This document shows, piece after piece, positions 1 to 8,068 of a stretch of DNA of 64,000 nt. Made by a program: the position numbers and the translations under genes. The DNA comes from an uncultured Clostridia bacterium. Lineage in GTDB: Bacteria; Bacillota; Clostridia; Lachnospirales; Lachnospiraceae. Every line of letters begins with the position of its first letter. Position 1 is the first letter of the stretch. The stretch lies in contig CANRWA010000006.1 in the NCBI GenBank assembly GCA_947643415.1, positions 38,245 through 102,244 of the forward strand, given 5' to 3'. The notes under the pieces are model-generated. The model was not told where the DNA came from. It searched no databases and was given only the letters and a program-made list of their open reading frames with translations.

Positions 1-97
1 CCTCAGGCAATCCCAAATCAGGATAATACAAATCATGCTCTCCCAAGCGGTATACAATTCCATTTTCCACAATAACTTCTGCTAATTCTATACTCAT
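1..97 (-). CDS. TnpV-like transposon protein, 5' part only
   Basis: An ATG at 97 preceded by a GGAGG-type ribosome site opens a frame that runs off the window edge after 32 codons. The visible peptide contains the string YYPDLGLPE, which resembles the start of the small TnpV proteins carried by clostridial transposons and mobilizable elements. It lies just downstream of the relaxase gene on the same strand, as expected for a cargo or accessory gene of that element. Only the N-terminus is present, so the family call rests on a short stretch and TnpV itself has no established function. Confidence 0.45.
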   Translation of the reverse strand, partial: MSIELAEVIVENGIVYRLGEHDLYYPDLGLPE

Positions 98-173
98 AAT
101 CTGCCTCCATTCTTATGTACGGATAAGAAGAAAAAATCATTTCTTTTATCCGTATCTGTTATCTGTTCTACAA

Positions 174-1623
174 CTACCTGCTCCTACTACCAAAACCGAT
201 ATTCTCCGAAAAACTCTGCACTTTCTCCCCAACAGACTCCAGAAAACGCTCCAGCATATTCAAGCCATTAATAGTAAACTGCTTCATGAAATCATATGCT
301 TTCTGCAATCTCTCTTTCAAAGTCCTGTTCTCGTCCTTCAATATCATATTCTCCTGCTTTAATCGCAACATATCATTAAACATAGCCGTTCCTCGTTCGC
401 TTGGCTCTACTCTGCAGTACTTCTCATACTGCTGCACAGCCTGCTCTCTTACAAATCCCGCCTGTTTCTGCACATCTTCAAATTCATTCACCGCCTCCTG
501 TATCTGCATTTTCACAATATCCAGCTTTATCTCCTCTGCCTGTACTTCTTCCGCTTTATCGGATTTTCTCTGTTCCAATTTTTTTATCTGCCCCTCAAGA
601 GAATTTATTTTTTCCTCAAACATACTGCTTTTTTTCGGCATATTCCTCGTAAGATTTCTTTTTATCCTCATACCATGATTGATACAGTTCATACAGTCCT
701 TTTGTACTTTCTTCCAGACTTTTATAATGTTCATAGGAATCCTGCACCCTGTCCTTATCTATCTGTACTTTTTCCCAATCTTCTTTCGCCTGTTCCGTCT
801 CCTGCCGGATTTTCTCTGCCTTTGCCGCATTCTCCTCCAAAATCTGCTCTTGGGACTGCAATGCTTCCACATTGACTTCCATCAAAAAGCTCTGGCTTGC
901 TAACTTATCCCTCTGCCCGGAAATCTCCTGCTCCAGTTCTTCTACCTCTGCTTTCCGCATTTTCTTCTCATAATCATAAACTGACAGATGTTTTTCATGC
1001 GTTCCTTTTTGCAACCATTCCATCCGATAACGTTCCATAATCTCAGCAAGGCACTGCTTTTCACTCTCTACCCAGCGTTTCCACTCGGTATCAAACCGCC
1101 CTGTCCCGACGAATCCCTGTGCCTTCAATGCACCTTTTAAGGACACCTTTGTTTCCAGCCCACGCTTATTTCCGGTTGAAAACGGTACATAATCAATATG
1201 CAGATGCGGTGTTTCCTCATCCAAGTGCATAACCGCATTAAATACCCGGAGATTGGGATTCCTCTCTTGAAATCCCAGCATATAATCTTCCAATGCTGAC
1301 TGTGCATAAATACTCTCCACCATGCCACAATTAGTATCATCCCTGTTGCCAATTTGGACGATCAGCTCATGGAACAGTTTCTCCTGTCTGCTGGTGCGGA
1401 TTTTTTCATAATAATTATCAATCCTGCGGTCTGCCCTGCTCTGTTTCGCATTATAAGCCTCTAATGCTTCATCAAAGAGTGAATGATACACCTTTTTGAT
1501 ACTTTCCTTGTCATAAACCTTATTGCATTTACTCCGTTCTTTATCAACATTTTTTGCCGTAAATGTCCGATTATTATGATTCAACGACCCTTTCCCCACC
1601 ATCATCGAAATTGTTCTCTCCAT
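174..1623 (-). pseudogene. MobV/Pre-type relaxase, interrupted by a frameshift
   Basis: The first 335 codons (1623 to 616) encode a Mob/Pre plasmid-recombination relaxase, which would nick oriT and pilot the strand during conjugative mobilization. The metal-binding motif HLDEETPHLH lies near residue 155. A long charged coiled coil follows. The reading frame ends at 616, but an overlapping frame (to 174) continues the same coiled-coil protein. The two join if one A is removed from the A7 run at 629-635 (plus-strand T7). The nicking domain is intact and only the C-terminal coiled coil is lost. Alternatives are transcriptional slippage, phase variation or a sequencing error in the homopolymer. 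Confidence 0.8.
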
Positions 1624-1985
1624 ATATACCGCCCTTTCTTTCTGTCTTTATCTGTAAATGCCCATAATAAAATTTTTCTGCTCATTGCCCTAATATCTCC
1701 TTTCCAAATTTTCCAACCTGTGCTATGAAGTTCCTATCCAGCCACATCAGCAAAAATTTTCACTCTCCAGTTGTTTGACACACTGTAAAACAAAACCCTC
1801 TTTTGTCGCACAAACTGTTATACAACTGTTTTTATCCAAATCACTTTTCCTCTTCTAGCAGAAAATTTCCGCTTGCTTTGTAATACAGACTGTACTACAC
1901 TGTTTTACATGAAAATCTGCTCCCGGCGAATCATATTCCAGCCAAAGACGAGCCGACAGGCGAAGTCTGAGGCGGAATATGTTTT

Positions 1986-2149
1986 GTTACTTTTGTCAAA
2001 AGTAACGCAAAAGCATTTTTGACAGGCAAGCCCATCAAAAATGCAACCCGCAAGCGGGTTTTGCGTCCTGCCGGAGGCTTGCTTACGAAGTCCAGCCGAT
2101 GAAATATTTGTCGCACAGCTACAAATATTTCAAGCTGTCTGCTCGGCTG
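1986..2149. repeat. Cluster of four hairpins, candidate oriT region
   Basis: Between relaxase and mobC lie four inverted repeats in a row. GTTACTTTTG and its complement sit at 1986-1995/1997-2006. GCATTTTTGA pairs across 2013-2022/2035-2044. AACCCGC pairs with GCGGGTT at 2045-2060. A nested pair follows: CAGCCGA/TCGGCTG (2093-2099/2143-2149) enclosing GAAATATTTGT/ACAAATATTTC (2101-2111/2121-2131). Mobilizable elements normally keep oriT beside the relaxase and mobC genes, so this is the best place for it. No coding frame in 1624-2306 looks real. Confidence 0.55.
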
Positions 2150-2225
2150 TCCTCCCACACCCCACATTCCCTCCTGTATATATTCCAAATCTCCCCACCG
2201 TCTAACCGGTCTTTTTTCCTTTCCT

Positions 2226-2289
2226 GTGACGGTTGTGACGGTATTTTTGCTATCGGCACTGATATACCAAATACCGTCGCAACCGTCAC
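2226..2289. repeat. 21-bp inverted repeat downstream of mobC
   Basis: Arms at 2226-2246 and 2269-2289 are inverted copies of a 21-bp sequence with one mismatch, separated by 22 bp. Inside each arm the word GACGGT(T) occurs twice. There is no T-tract, so it is a poor intrinsic terminator. A protein-binding site or oriT component is more likely because it ends 18 bp from the mobC stop codon. Confidence 0.6.
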
Positions 2290-2306
2290 TTATCGTCACG
2301 CCTGCT

Positions 2307-2678
2307 TTATTCCTGTTCTTTTCCGGTGTCTTGCTCCCACAGATATTTTGCACCATCCAGCATCCGAATGACGGCTCGTAGCATATGCAGGTAATCCGTC
2401 TGCATGTCCGCAAATTCTTCCTCCGGCATTACAATTTCCCCCTCTGCCTCGAACTGTTCTCCCAGTGCTGACATTTGCTCCTGCATTTTCCGCAGTTCCT
2501 CCACCAATGGATAAATAGTCTCTTTCTTCCCCACCACGCATACCCTGTTGTAAATGCAGCTGCGTATAAAATAATCTTTCTTCAGCATCCCGCCCATTTT
2601 GATATTTGCCTCAATCGCCCGTCTCTCATAATCCGATACACGAAAGCTTATGGTCGGGTTCTTGTGTTTTCCCGGCAT
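2307..2678 (-). CDS. mobC: MobC-like mobilization accessory protein
   Basis: A 123-residue protein of the kind found next to relaxases in clostridial mobilizable elements. The N-terminal motif NPTISFRVSDYERRAIE fits a ribbon-helix-helix DNA-binding start, followed by a helical, acidic C-terminal half. Proteins of this family bind oriT and help the relaxase melt the nic site. It ends 3 bp before the integrase gene and shares its direction. The assignment rests on the motif, size and neighbours rather than on a close match. Confidence 0.7.
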   Translation of the reverse strand: MPGKHKNPTISFRVSDYERRAIEANIKMGGMLKKDYFIRSCIYNRVCVVGKKETIYPLVEELRKMQEQMSALGEQFEAEGEIVMPEEEFADMQTDYLHMLRAVIRMLDGAKYLWEQDTGKEQE

Positions 2679-2680
2679 AA

Positions 2681-3793
2681 CTAATCATCCTCCTTTTTCT
2701 CCCCGGATTTTTCCGGCTGTTCCATTACAAATGCATCATTTAACATTGTTGCCATTTCTTTCTGCTCTGACGGAAACATATGGGCATAACGGTAAGTGAT
2801 ATCCGCACTCTCATGACCTACCCTGTTCCCGATTGCGACCGCTGTAAATCCCATGTTGATAAGCAGGGACACTGAAGAGTGCCTGATGTCATGGATGCGG
2901 ATTCTCTTTACTTCTGCTGCTTTTGCCCCTCTGTCCATCTCATGGTGCAGATAGGATTTTGAAATCTGGAAAATACGATCCGTCGGCATATAGCCATACA
3001 GCATCCCCAGATACTGCTCCAGTTCCCCACACAGAAAATCCGGGATACTGACATCCCGCTTGCTCTTTGGTGTTTTCGGGTCGGTTATCACATCCCTCCC
3101 GCCTATCCTCTGGTACGATTTTGTGATGTGGAGAACCTTGTTTTTGGTGTCAATGTCACTGACACAAAGCGCAAGTAATTCTCCCAATCGCAGCCCGCAC
3201 CAGTAAAGTATTTGAAAAGCGTAATAAGAAACCGGCTTATCCTTTACCGCTTCAATAAATTTCAGGTATTCTTCCTTTGTCCAGAAATTCATTTCATCCG
3301 CTTTTCCCTTCCCCAGCGGTCCGGCTTTGATGACCGGATTCTCTTTCAGTTCATAAAACCGTACCGCATGGTTGAACAATGCCGACAGCTCCGACTGGAT
3401 TGTTTTCAGGTACGTTGGCTTAAACGGTTTCCCGTCTGCCCCTCTCTGTGCCGATATCATGTTCTGCCACGTGATAATGTCCTTTGCCCGGATATCCTTC
3501 ATTTTTTTGTCCTTAAAATAGGGAAGTATCTTGCTCTTTACCACCGCCTCTTTGGTATTCCATGTGTTTTCCTTAAGTTTCGGCTTTATGTCCATCTCAT
3601 AGGACTTCCAAAAATCCCCGAACGTCATGTCCAGATTGGATTCCTCCCTCATGCGGAAATGCTGCTCCCACTCCAGTGCCTCTTTTCTGGTCTTAAACCC
3701 ACGTTTCAGCTTGCGTTTGTTTTTGCCGGTCCAATCGTAATAATGAAACGAGACGTACCATGTGCCACGTTCTTCATCCTTGTATGCTGCCAT
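2681..3793 (-). CDS. int: Tyrosine recombinase (integrase) of the mobilizable element
   Basis: A 370-residue site-specific recombinase with the standard order: an N-terminal arm-binding domain (GTWYVSFHYYDWTGK), a SAM-like core-binding domain around residues 55-155, and a catalytic domain. The catalytic residues are visible as GLRLGE (Arg), HDIRHS (His-x-x-Arg), GHES (His) and TYRYAHM (nucleophilic Tyr). The start at 3793 is chosen because GGAGAGG precedes it at good spacing; an upstream in-frame start at 3832 has none. It would integrate and excise the element together with the small gene just upstream. It is clearly related to the phage integrase at 63 kb. Confidence 0.93.
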   Translation of the reverse strand: MAAYKDEERGTWYVSFHYYDWTGKNKRKLKRGFKTRKEALEWEQHFRMREESNLDMTFGDFWKSYEMDIKPKLKENTWNTKEAVVKSKILPYFKDKKMKDIRAKDIITWQNMISAQRGADGKPFKPTYLKTIQSELSALFNHAVRFYELKENPVIKAGPLGKGKADEMNFWTKEEYLKFIEAVKDKPVSYYAFQILYWCGLRLGELLALCVSDIDTKNKVLHITKSYQRIGGRDVITDPKTPKSKRDVSIPDFLCGELEQYLGMLYGYMPTDRIFQISKSYLHHEMDRGAKAAEVKRIRIHDIRHSSVSLLINMGFTAVAIGNRVGHESADITYRYAHMFPSEQKEMATMLNDAFVMEQPEKSGEKKEDD

Positions 3794-3927
3794 ACAATCC
3801 TCTCCTTCCTGCAAGGCGGCTTTCTGCCGCACTGCCCATGCTGTTCACGATTTCCGGTTGCTGCCCACTATTCCCTGCACAGCCGGAAATACAGCCACCA
3901 GTTCCAAACAATTTTTCCAAGCCCTGC

Positions 3928-4110
3928 TCAGCCTGCCACCCCGTAGAACTCTTCTTCAAAGAATTTCCGGCTTACCCTGCCTGCAACGGTAATAAAGCCT
4001 TTTGCAGACAATTCTTCATTCAGTTCCCGGACAATGGCATATGCTTTGGACTTTGAAATCCCAAGCAGCTCCGCCACTTCCTTTGCGGTAATGAAAACAC
4101 CCCGCTCCAT
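3928..4110 (-). CDS. xis: Excisionase-like small HTH protein
   Basis: A 60-residue protein with a MerR/excisionase-type winged helix-turn-helix (ITAKEVAELLGISKSKAYAI) and a basic C-terminus. The start at 4110 is preferred over 4128 because a G-rich ribosome site precedes it. It sits upstream of the integrase on the same strand, the normal place for the recombination directionality factor of this element type. It could instead be a transcription regulator of int. Confidence 0.75.
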   Translation of the reverse strand: MERGVFITAKEVAELLGISKSKAYAIVRELNEELSAKGFITVAGRVSRKFFEEEFYGVAG

Positions 4111-4329
4111 AACGGCACCCCCTTCCATTTTTTATGTAACGGTTTCTTTTATTCGCTTATATGTTAATCTTGATTTGATACCCATTATAATTCGCAACTT
4201 TGTTAATGTCAATACTTTTATTTCGCATTTTTGTTAATTTTGTCTTTACTTCCCCCATTCCATGACGTATAATGGAAACAGGCAGGACAGTTTTGCCACC
4301 TGCCAATCCGATGAAATGAGGTAATGTTT

Positions 4330-4914
4330 ATGACCGTTGGCGAAAAAATAAGATATATCCGTACATTCCGGGGCATGACACAACAGCAACTAGGCGTTGC
4401 TATTGGTCTGTCTGCCAAAGGGGCAGACAACCGCATGGCACAGTACGAAACAAACTATCGTGTCCCGAAGAAAGATATGCTGGAGGACATTGCAGAGGCA
4501 CTGGATGTCAGCCCCCTCAACTTTATCTCCCCCGTACCCGGTGCCGCCGAGGACATCATGCAGACATTCTTCTGGCTGGACGAAGATAACCCGGAGGCAC
4601 TGCATTTCTTTCCGATGGTTCCAAGCAAAAAGAAGTACGGAACAGGCAATGCAATCAAGGCACAGTATGACAATAACGATGATATGCCCTCTGTCCCACC
4701 TGTCGGCATGTGGTTCCATTACAGTACCGTAAATGACTTCATGCACGAATGGATGGTACACAAGCAGGAGCTTGCCGAAGGGCAGATTACACAGGCTGAA
4801 TATCTAGAATGGAAACTCAACTGGCCCGATACCTGCTGTGAGCGTGGCCCCGCATATGAACCATGCGAGCCAAAATATCAATGGAAAAAATCTGATTCCG
4901 AAACGGAATCCTGA
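4330..4914 (+). CDS. XRE-family regulator of the mobilizable element
   Basis: A 194-residue protein with an N-terminal Cro/CI helix-turn-helix (IRYIRTFRGMTQQQLGVAIG and following helices to about residue 65). A uncharacterised C-terminal region carries several Trp, Cys and Pro residues. The ATG at 4330 is favoured because GAGGT sits 7-8 bp upstream, too close to the alternative ATG at 4324. It diverges from the excisionase/integrase genes across a 220-bp AT-rich gap, so it probably controls excision or transfer. The C-terminal domain is not recognised. Confidence 0.8.
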   Translation: MTVGEKIRYIRTFRGMTQQQLGVAIGLSAKGADNRMAQYETNYRVPKKDMLEDIAEALDVSPLNFISPVPGAAEDIMQTFFWLDEDNPEALHFFPMVPSKKKYGTGNAIKAQYDNNDDMPSVPPVGMWFHYSTVNDFMHEWMVHKQELAEGQITQAEYLEWKLNWPDTCCERGPAYEPCEPKYQWKKSDSETES

Positions 4915-4921
4915 ATATCGG

Positions 4922-4983
4922 GGCTGCTGACGCAGCCACATTGCAAGTTGCTCCGCAACTTGAGCCATGCCGCGAAACATGGC
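4922..4983. repeat. Three tandem perfect hairpins at the element end
   Basis: Immediately after the regulator stop codon are GGCTGC/GCAGCC (4922-4937), CAAGTTGC/GCAACTTG (4944-4962) and GCCATG/CATGGC (4964-4983), each with a 3-8 nt loop. None has a T-tract, so they are not classical terminators. They resemble the hairpin series near the relaxase and may mark a transfer or recombination end. Confidence 0.6.
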
Positions 4984-5026
4984 AATGCATAAGAATAATA
5001 GAAAATACGTTTAAGAATTCCTGTTA

Positions 5027-5072
5027 TTCTGTAAATACCTCCGATATAGGTATCAAAAAGGTATCACAGAAC
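5027..5072. repeat. Direct GGTATCA repeats within an imperfect inverted repeat
   Basis: GGTATCA occurs at 5049-5055 and 5060-5066. An inverted pair TTCTGT...ATACC and GGTAT..ACAGAA brackets them. Short direct repeats of this kind occur as integrase arm sites near attachment sites, and the position fits the end of the mobilizable element. No duplicated attachment core could be found in the window. Confidence 0.35.
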
Positions 5073-5079
5073 ATAAAAG

Positions 5080-5117
5080 AACCCCGCAAACAGCGTGTTT
5101 ACGCCATTTGTGGGGTT
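5080..5117 (-). terminator. Intrinsic terminator of the XRE/GIY-YIG operon
   Basis: An 11-bp stem (AACCCCGCAAA with TTTGTGGGGTT, one wobble pair) and a 16-nt loop are followed on the minus strand by TTCTTTT. It lies 158 bp downstream of the GIY-YIG stop codon on the strand of that operon. Confidence 0.65.
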
Positions 5118-5274
5118 CGGTTTACTACTCGAACTCGATTTCCTATTAGCATTTTCATGTACGTTCAATGCCAAAAAATCTTAGAAAATCGGGTTCTTTT
5201 TGAATGTGTCCACACATTCCATACATTTCACATAGTTATAAATCTCACGACAATCTCACAACTTTATCTCCAGC

Positions 5275-5673
5275 CTAAACTTTATTCCACTCAATTTCAG
5301 TCTTTCTGAGACACAAAGAGATATACTCTATATTTTCCTTTATCGCTTCAATCGTATGTGTCGCATCTTGATATGTATAAACCATATTATAGCCTTCATC
5401 AAGCGTATTGTAAAGCATTACAAAATAGGCTTCCAGAGCATTTCTTTTCTTTCGGTTGTCACTCTTTTTCAGAGCAGCCAATATCTCTATCCGAAATTCG
5501 TCTCCTGCATCAAAATCTGTTTGCAGCGCTGAATTATAATGTTTACCATTCTTTAATGTATAAAAATGTTCTGCAAGCCTTGTCCTCAGGTTCTTGGTAT
5601 TTCCAATATAAGATTTTTCACTTCTGATATTCACAATCCTATAAATGCATGAAATATCATCCACATCATACAT
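5275..5673 (-). CDS. GIY-YIG domain protein, putative nuclease
   Basis: A 132-residue single-domain protein. The GIY motif appears as CIYRI, YIG as SYIGNTKNL, the conserved Arg in LRTRLAEHF and the metal-binding Glu in ALEAYF. Standalone proteins of this kind act as nicking or repair-type endonucleases, but the cellular role here is unknown. ATG 5673 is preferred, beginning just ahead of the domain; a GTG at 5724 would overlap the XRE gene by 41 bp and has poorer spacing. It is cotranscribed with that XRE gene. The Gly of GIY is replaced by Cys, which may or may not matter. Confidence 0.75.
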   Translation of the reverse strand: MYDVDDISCIYRIVNIRSEKSYIGNTKNLRTRLAEHFYTLKNGKHYNSALQTDFDAGDEFRIEILAALKKSDNRKKRNALEAYFVMLYNTLDEGYNMVYTYQDATHTIEAIKENIEYISLCLRKTEIEWNKV

Positions 5674-5683
5674 TGAATAATGT

Positions 5684-5899
5684 TCAAGCCTCTTGGATAT
5701 CTTCGGTAAATTCAAACAAATCACCTACCTTACAATGAAACATCCGACAGAGCTTGTCGATCGTGTTATAGTCAATCCGAGCCACTCTATCATAATACAG
5801 GTTAGACACCGTGTTTCTTGCTAACCCTGTTTCATTACATACTTCTTGAACATTTTTGCGATTCTTGCCCATAAGTATGGATAAATTACACTTTACCAT
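5684..5899 (-). CDS. Small Cro/CI-type repressor
   Basis: A 71-residue XRE helix-turn-helix protein (VCNETGLARNTVSNLYYD as recognition region) with little beyond the DNA-binding domain. The start at 5899 has a strong AAGGAGGTG site; an upstream start at 5938 does not. It diverges from the amidoligase operon, and inverted TAATCA-type repeats lie in the shared intergenic region. It is therefore the likely local regulator of both itself and that operon. Confidence 0.82.
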   Translation of the reverse strand: MVKCNLSILMGKNRKNVQEVCNETGLARNTVSNLYYDRVARIDYNTIDKLCRMFHCKVGDLFEFTEDIQEA

Positions 5900-5960
5900 T
5901 TTATGCACCTCCTTGCTTTTTCTACTATTATAAATCACAGCATATCAATATGTCAATAAT

Positions 5961-6056
5961 AATAATCAGTTTTTTGATTATTTTAATTAAAATCCTATTG
6001 ACTTCTCCGCTCCATATGTTAATATGTTTATAGATAAAGTTAATCAATTTAATCAA
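5961..6056 (+). promoter_or_regulatory. Promoter and operator-like repeats before the amidoligase
   Basis: A -35 TTGACT (5998-6003) and -10 TAATAT (6020-6025) are separated by 16 bp. An inverted repeat AATAATCA/TGATTATT lies upstream (5961-5968/5975-5982) and two direct TTAATCAA copies lie downstream (6040-6047, 6049-6056). All contain the AATCA core, consistent with binding sites for the divergent XRE repressor. Confidence 0.5.
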
Positions 6057-6083
6057 CATTTTAATTATTAGGAGGACAAGCAT

Positions 6084-7007
6084 ATGTTAAAAAATCAGCT
6101 ATTCGGAGTAGAAGTAGAAATGACAGGTATTACAAGAGAAAAGGCAGCTACCATTGTTGCAGAAGTTCTCGGAACCACAGCATCCAGACCAGACAGCACT
6201 TGCTATGAAACCCGCATTATTGCAGACCAGGCAGGACGCAAATGGAAAGTTATGAGAGATTCCTCAATTTCTCCAATCAGAAATGACGGAAGCAATAACT
6301 CAATAGATGAATACAAAGTAGAATTTGTCACGCCACCGCTTAAATATGAAGATATCGAGTTGCTGCAGAGTATCATCAGACAATTGCGTGAAAACGGTGC
6401 AAAATCACATAGCAGCTGTGGCATACATATTCATGTGGATGGTGCAAATCACAATGCTGGTTCCCTTCGGAAACTGGTAAACTTTATGACTTCCCGGCAG
6501 GATCTGATTTATGAAGCACTTGAAATTGGTAACCGTGCTAACCGTTGGTGTCATAAACTAAATTCCACTCTCCTAACTGAAATGAAAAAAGCCAAAAACC
6601 TCTCAAAAGAAAAGGCAGAACAGATTTGGTATAGTAGCGCAAATGATGGATATACTGGCGGCATCAGTCACCAACACTATAACGACACCCGGTATCATGG
6701 AGTAAATCTTCACAGCTATTTTTCCAAAGGCACTGTAGAATTCCGGCTTTTTAACAGCACTTTGCATGCCGGAAAAATCAAAGCATACATTCAGTTTTGC
6801 TTGGCGATATCTGCATGGGCCATCACTTCACAGAATAAAATCGTATTTCGTTCAATGAACGGATACTCCGCAGAGCAAAAAGTGACTATCATGAGAAACA
6901 TCCTTACCAACCGCCTGGGACTATATGGGGATGAATTCAAAACTTGCCGTCTACACCTTATGACACCATTAAAGATAGCCGCAGGAATGACCTGCAGAGC
7001 TGCTTAA
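6084..7007 (+). CDS. Amidoligase family enzyme (glutamine synthetase-like fold)
   Basis: A 307-residue protein matching the amidoligase family, ATP-dependent COOH-NH2 ligases predicted to form amide bonds to peptides or amino-containing compounds. Visible motifs are GVEVEMT (8-14), VEFVTPP (79-85), CGIHIHVD (112-119) and GTVEFRLFNST near residue 222, which correspond to the metal/ATP-binding acidic and His residues of the family. A strong AGGAGG site precedes the start. A cyclotransferase-like gene follows two genes later, a pairing known for this family. No signal peptide is seen, so it should be cytoplasmic. Its substrate is unknown. Confidence 0.85.
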   Translation: MLKNQLFGVEVEMTGITREKAATIVAEVLGTTASRPDSTCYETRIIADQAGRKWKVMRDSSISPIRNDGSNNSIDEYKVEFVTPPLKYEDIELLQSIIRQLRENGAKSHSSCGIHIHVDGANHNAGSLRKLVNFMTSRQDLIYEALEIGNRANRWCHKLNSTLLTEMKKAKNLSKEKAEQIWYSSANDGYTGGISHQHYNDTRYHGVNLHSYFSKGTVEFRLFNSTLHAGKIKAYIQFCLAISAWAITSQNKIVFRSMNGYSAEQKVTIMRNILTNRLGLYGDEFKTCRLHLMTPLKIAAGMTCRAA

Positions 7008-7053
7008 AATTTCACGCTGACCTATCGGTGCAACGGGGGGAAAGAGAGACGAA

Positions 7054-7269
7054 ATGAAAACAAGGCTTAAATTAACAGACAAACAATTTGATACACTAGA
7101 CAAAGAAACTCGTAGAAGTATGATATACCAGCTGATGTTTATTGACACACCGAGATATCAATATTGCATAGGCGCAAACGGTCAGTGGTGGACAATGGTC
7201 AGATATGAGTGGCAACATGCCGGAGAAGTGGACAAAAAAACTTCAAAAATCGTTGATAAATGGTTATAA
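7054..7269 (+). CDS. Small protein between amidoligase and cyclotransferase genes
   Basis: A 71-residue protein with no recognised domain. It contains several aromatic residues (YQYCIGANGQWWTMVRYEW) and ends in a Lys-rich segment with a terminal WL. It has a GGGGG ribosome site and lies 46 bp after the amidoligase and 12 bp before the cyclotransferase gene, so it is part of the operon. It might be a partner or a peptide substrate of the ligase, but nothing in the sequence proves either. Confidence 0.7.
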   Translation: MKTRLKLTDKQFDTLDKETRRSMIYQLMFIDTPRYQYCIGANGQWWTMVRYEWQHAGEVDKKTSKIVDKWL

Positions 7270-7281
7270 GGAGGAAACGTC

Positions 7282-7725
7282 ATGGGAAAATTTTATATCG
7301 CTTATGGCAGCAACCTTAATTTAGCACAGATGGCCGCTAGATGTCCCTCTGCTAGAGTTTATGCAAAGGGAGTATTAAATAACTGGGAACTGGTCTATAG
7401 AGGCTCTGAAAGAAACTCGCACGCAACAATCGAAAGGAAATCCGGCTCAACCGTTCCTGTTCTTGTATGGGAAATTCAACCAATAGATGAGTATCGACTA
7501 GACATATATGAGGGGTATCCACGTTACTATTTCAAGAAAAATATCATGGTGGATATTGGAGGAAAGCAAAAGAAAGCAATGGTATATATCATGGATGAGA
7601 GACAACTTCCCGGAAGACCATCCGCCAACTATATAGAAACCATCCGCCAAGGATACACTGATAATAATATGGATATATCAATTTTTGAAAAATCTTTGGA
7701 AATAAATTCCATTGAATGTGAATAA
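7282..7725 (+). CDS. Gamma-glutamylcyclotransferase-like (GGCT/AIG2 fold) protein
   Basis: A 147-residue protein with the fold's N-terminal signature YGSNLN (8-13) and the catalytic Glu in IYEGYP (E77). Family members cleave gamma-glutamyl amides with release of 5-oxoproline. In amidoligase operons they are predicted to remove or edit the bond formed by the ligase. It has an AGGAGG site and ends just before a terminator. The actual substrate here is unknown. Confidence 0.87.
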   Translation: MGKFYIAYGSNLNLAQMAARCPSARVYAKGVLNNWELVYRGSERNSHATIERKSGSTVPVLVWEIQPIDEYRLDIYEGYPRYYFKKNIMVDIGGKQKKAMVYIMDERQLPGRPSANYIETIRQGYTDNNMDISIFEKSLEINSIECE

Positions 7726-7737
7726 CATTTGTGGTAT

Positions 7738-7770
7738 AAAAAAGACGTTCGATCCTTGAACGTCTTTTTT
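7738..7770. terminator. Bidirectional intrinsic terminator
   Basis: AAAAAAGACGTTC (7738-7750) pairs perfectly with GAACGTCTTTTTT (7758-7770) around a 7-nt loop, giving T6 tracts on both strands. It closes the amidoligase operon on the plus strand and the lone XRE gene on the minus strand. Confidence 0.9.
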
Positions 7771-7791
7771 GTGACAGCCAGTGTTGCAGCA

Positions 7792-8055
7792 CTATCTGTC
7801 AGTTGATGATGAAATCAGAGAACCGTTCTTGGTATGAATGATTTTAGGGCTCGCATCCGGCACCCGCACAATCAATTCATCGAGTTGACAATCCAAAGCC
7901 TCGCAAATGAGGTCTAAGTGTTCAAGATTTACTCTTTCAACCAACTCATGGTACAATTCATTGATTGTGTTTGGCCGGATACCAGTAGCCCTTGCCAAAT
8001 CAGCCTGTGTCCATCTGAGTTCACCGAGCTTTGTAGATAGTAAAATTCTTATCAT
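7792..8055 (-). CDS. XRE-family regulator
   Basis: An 87-residue Cro/CI-type protein with helix-turn-helix residues 14-40 (TQADLARATGIRPNTINELY). It is monocistronic: a terminator follows it and a perfect 17-bp inverted repeat spans its leader, one arm overlapping its GGAAGGAG ribosome site. Autoregulation is likely. It sits between the amidoligase operon and the phage endolysin gene, so what else it controls is unclear. No toxin partner is adjacent. Confidence 0.82.
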   Translation of the reverse strand: MIRILLSTKLGELRWTQADLARATGIRPNTINELYHELVERVNLEHLDLICEALDCQLDELIVRVPDASPKIIHTKNGSLISSSTDR

Positions 8056-8068
8056 ACATCGCCGCTCC

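Noticed and set aside
629..635. Programmed -1 frameshift at A AAA AAG in the relaxase gene
   Set aside because: The heptamer is in frame, but the -1 frame meets a stop within eight codons. Joining the two coding parts needs a shift in the other direction, so a one-base insertion is simpler.
1931..2413. Open frames over the mobC/relaxase gap
   Set aside because: They overlap strong inverted repeats and mobC in another frame, have no ribosome site and resemble no protein.
5080..5150. tRNA gene or tRNA-derived attachment site
   Set aside because: A TTCGA-like string occurs, but no cloverleaf can be drawn; the main structure is a terminator hairpin.
7792..8055. Antitoxin of a toxin-antitoxin pair
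   Set aside because: The XRE gene is alone between a terminator and its own inverted repeat; no toxin-like gene is next to it.
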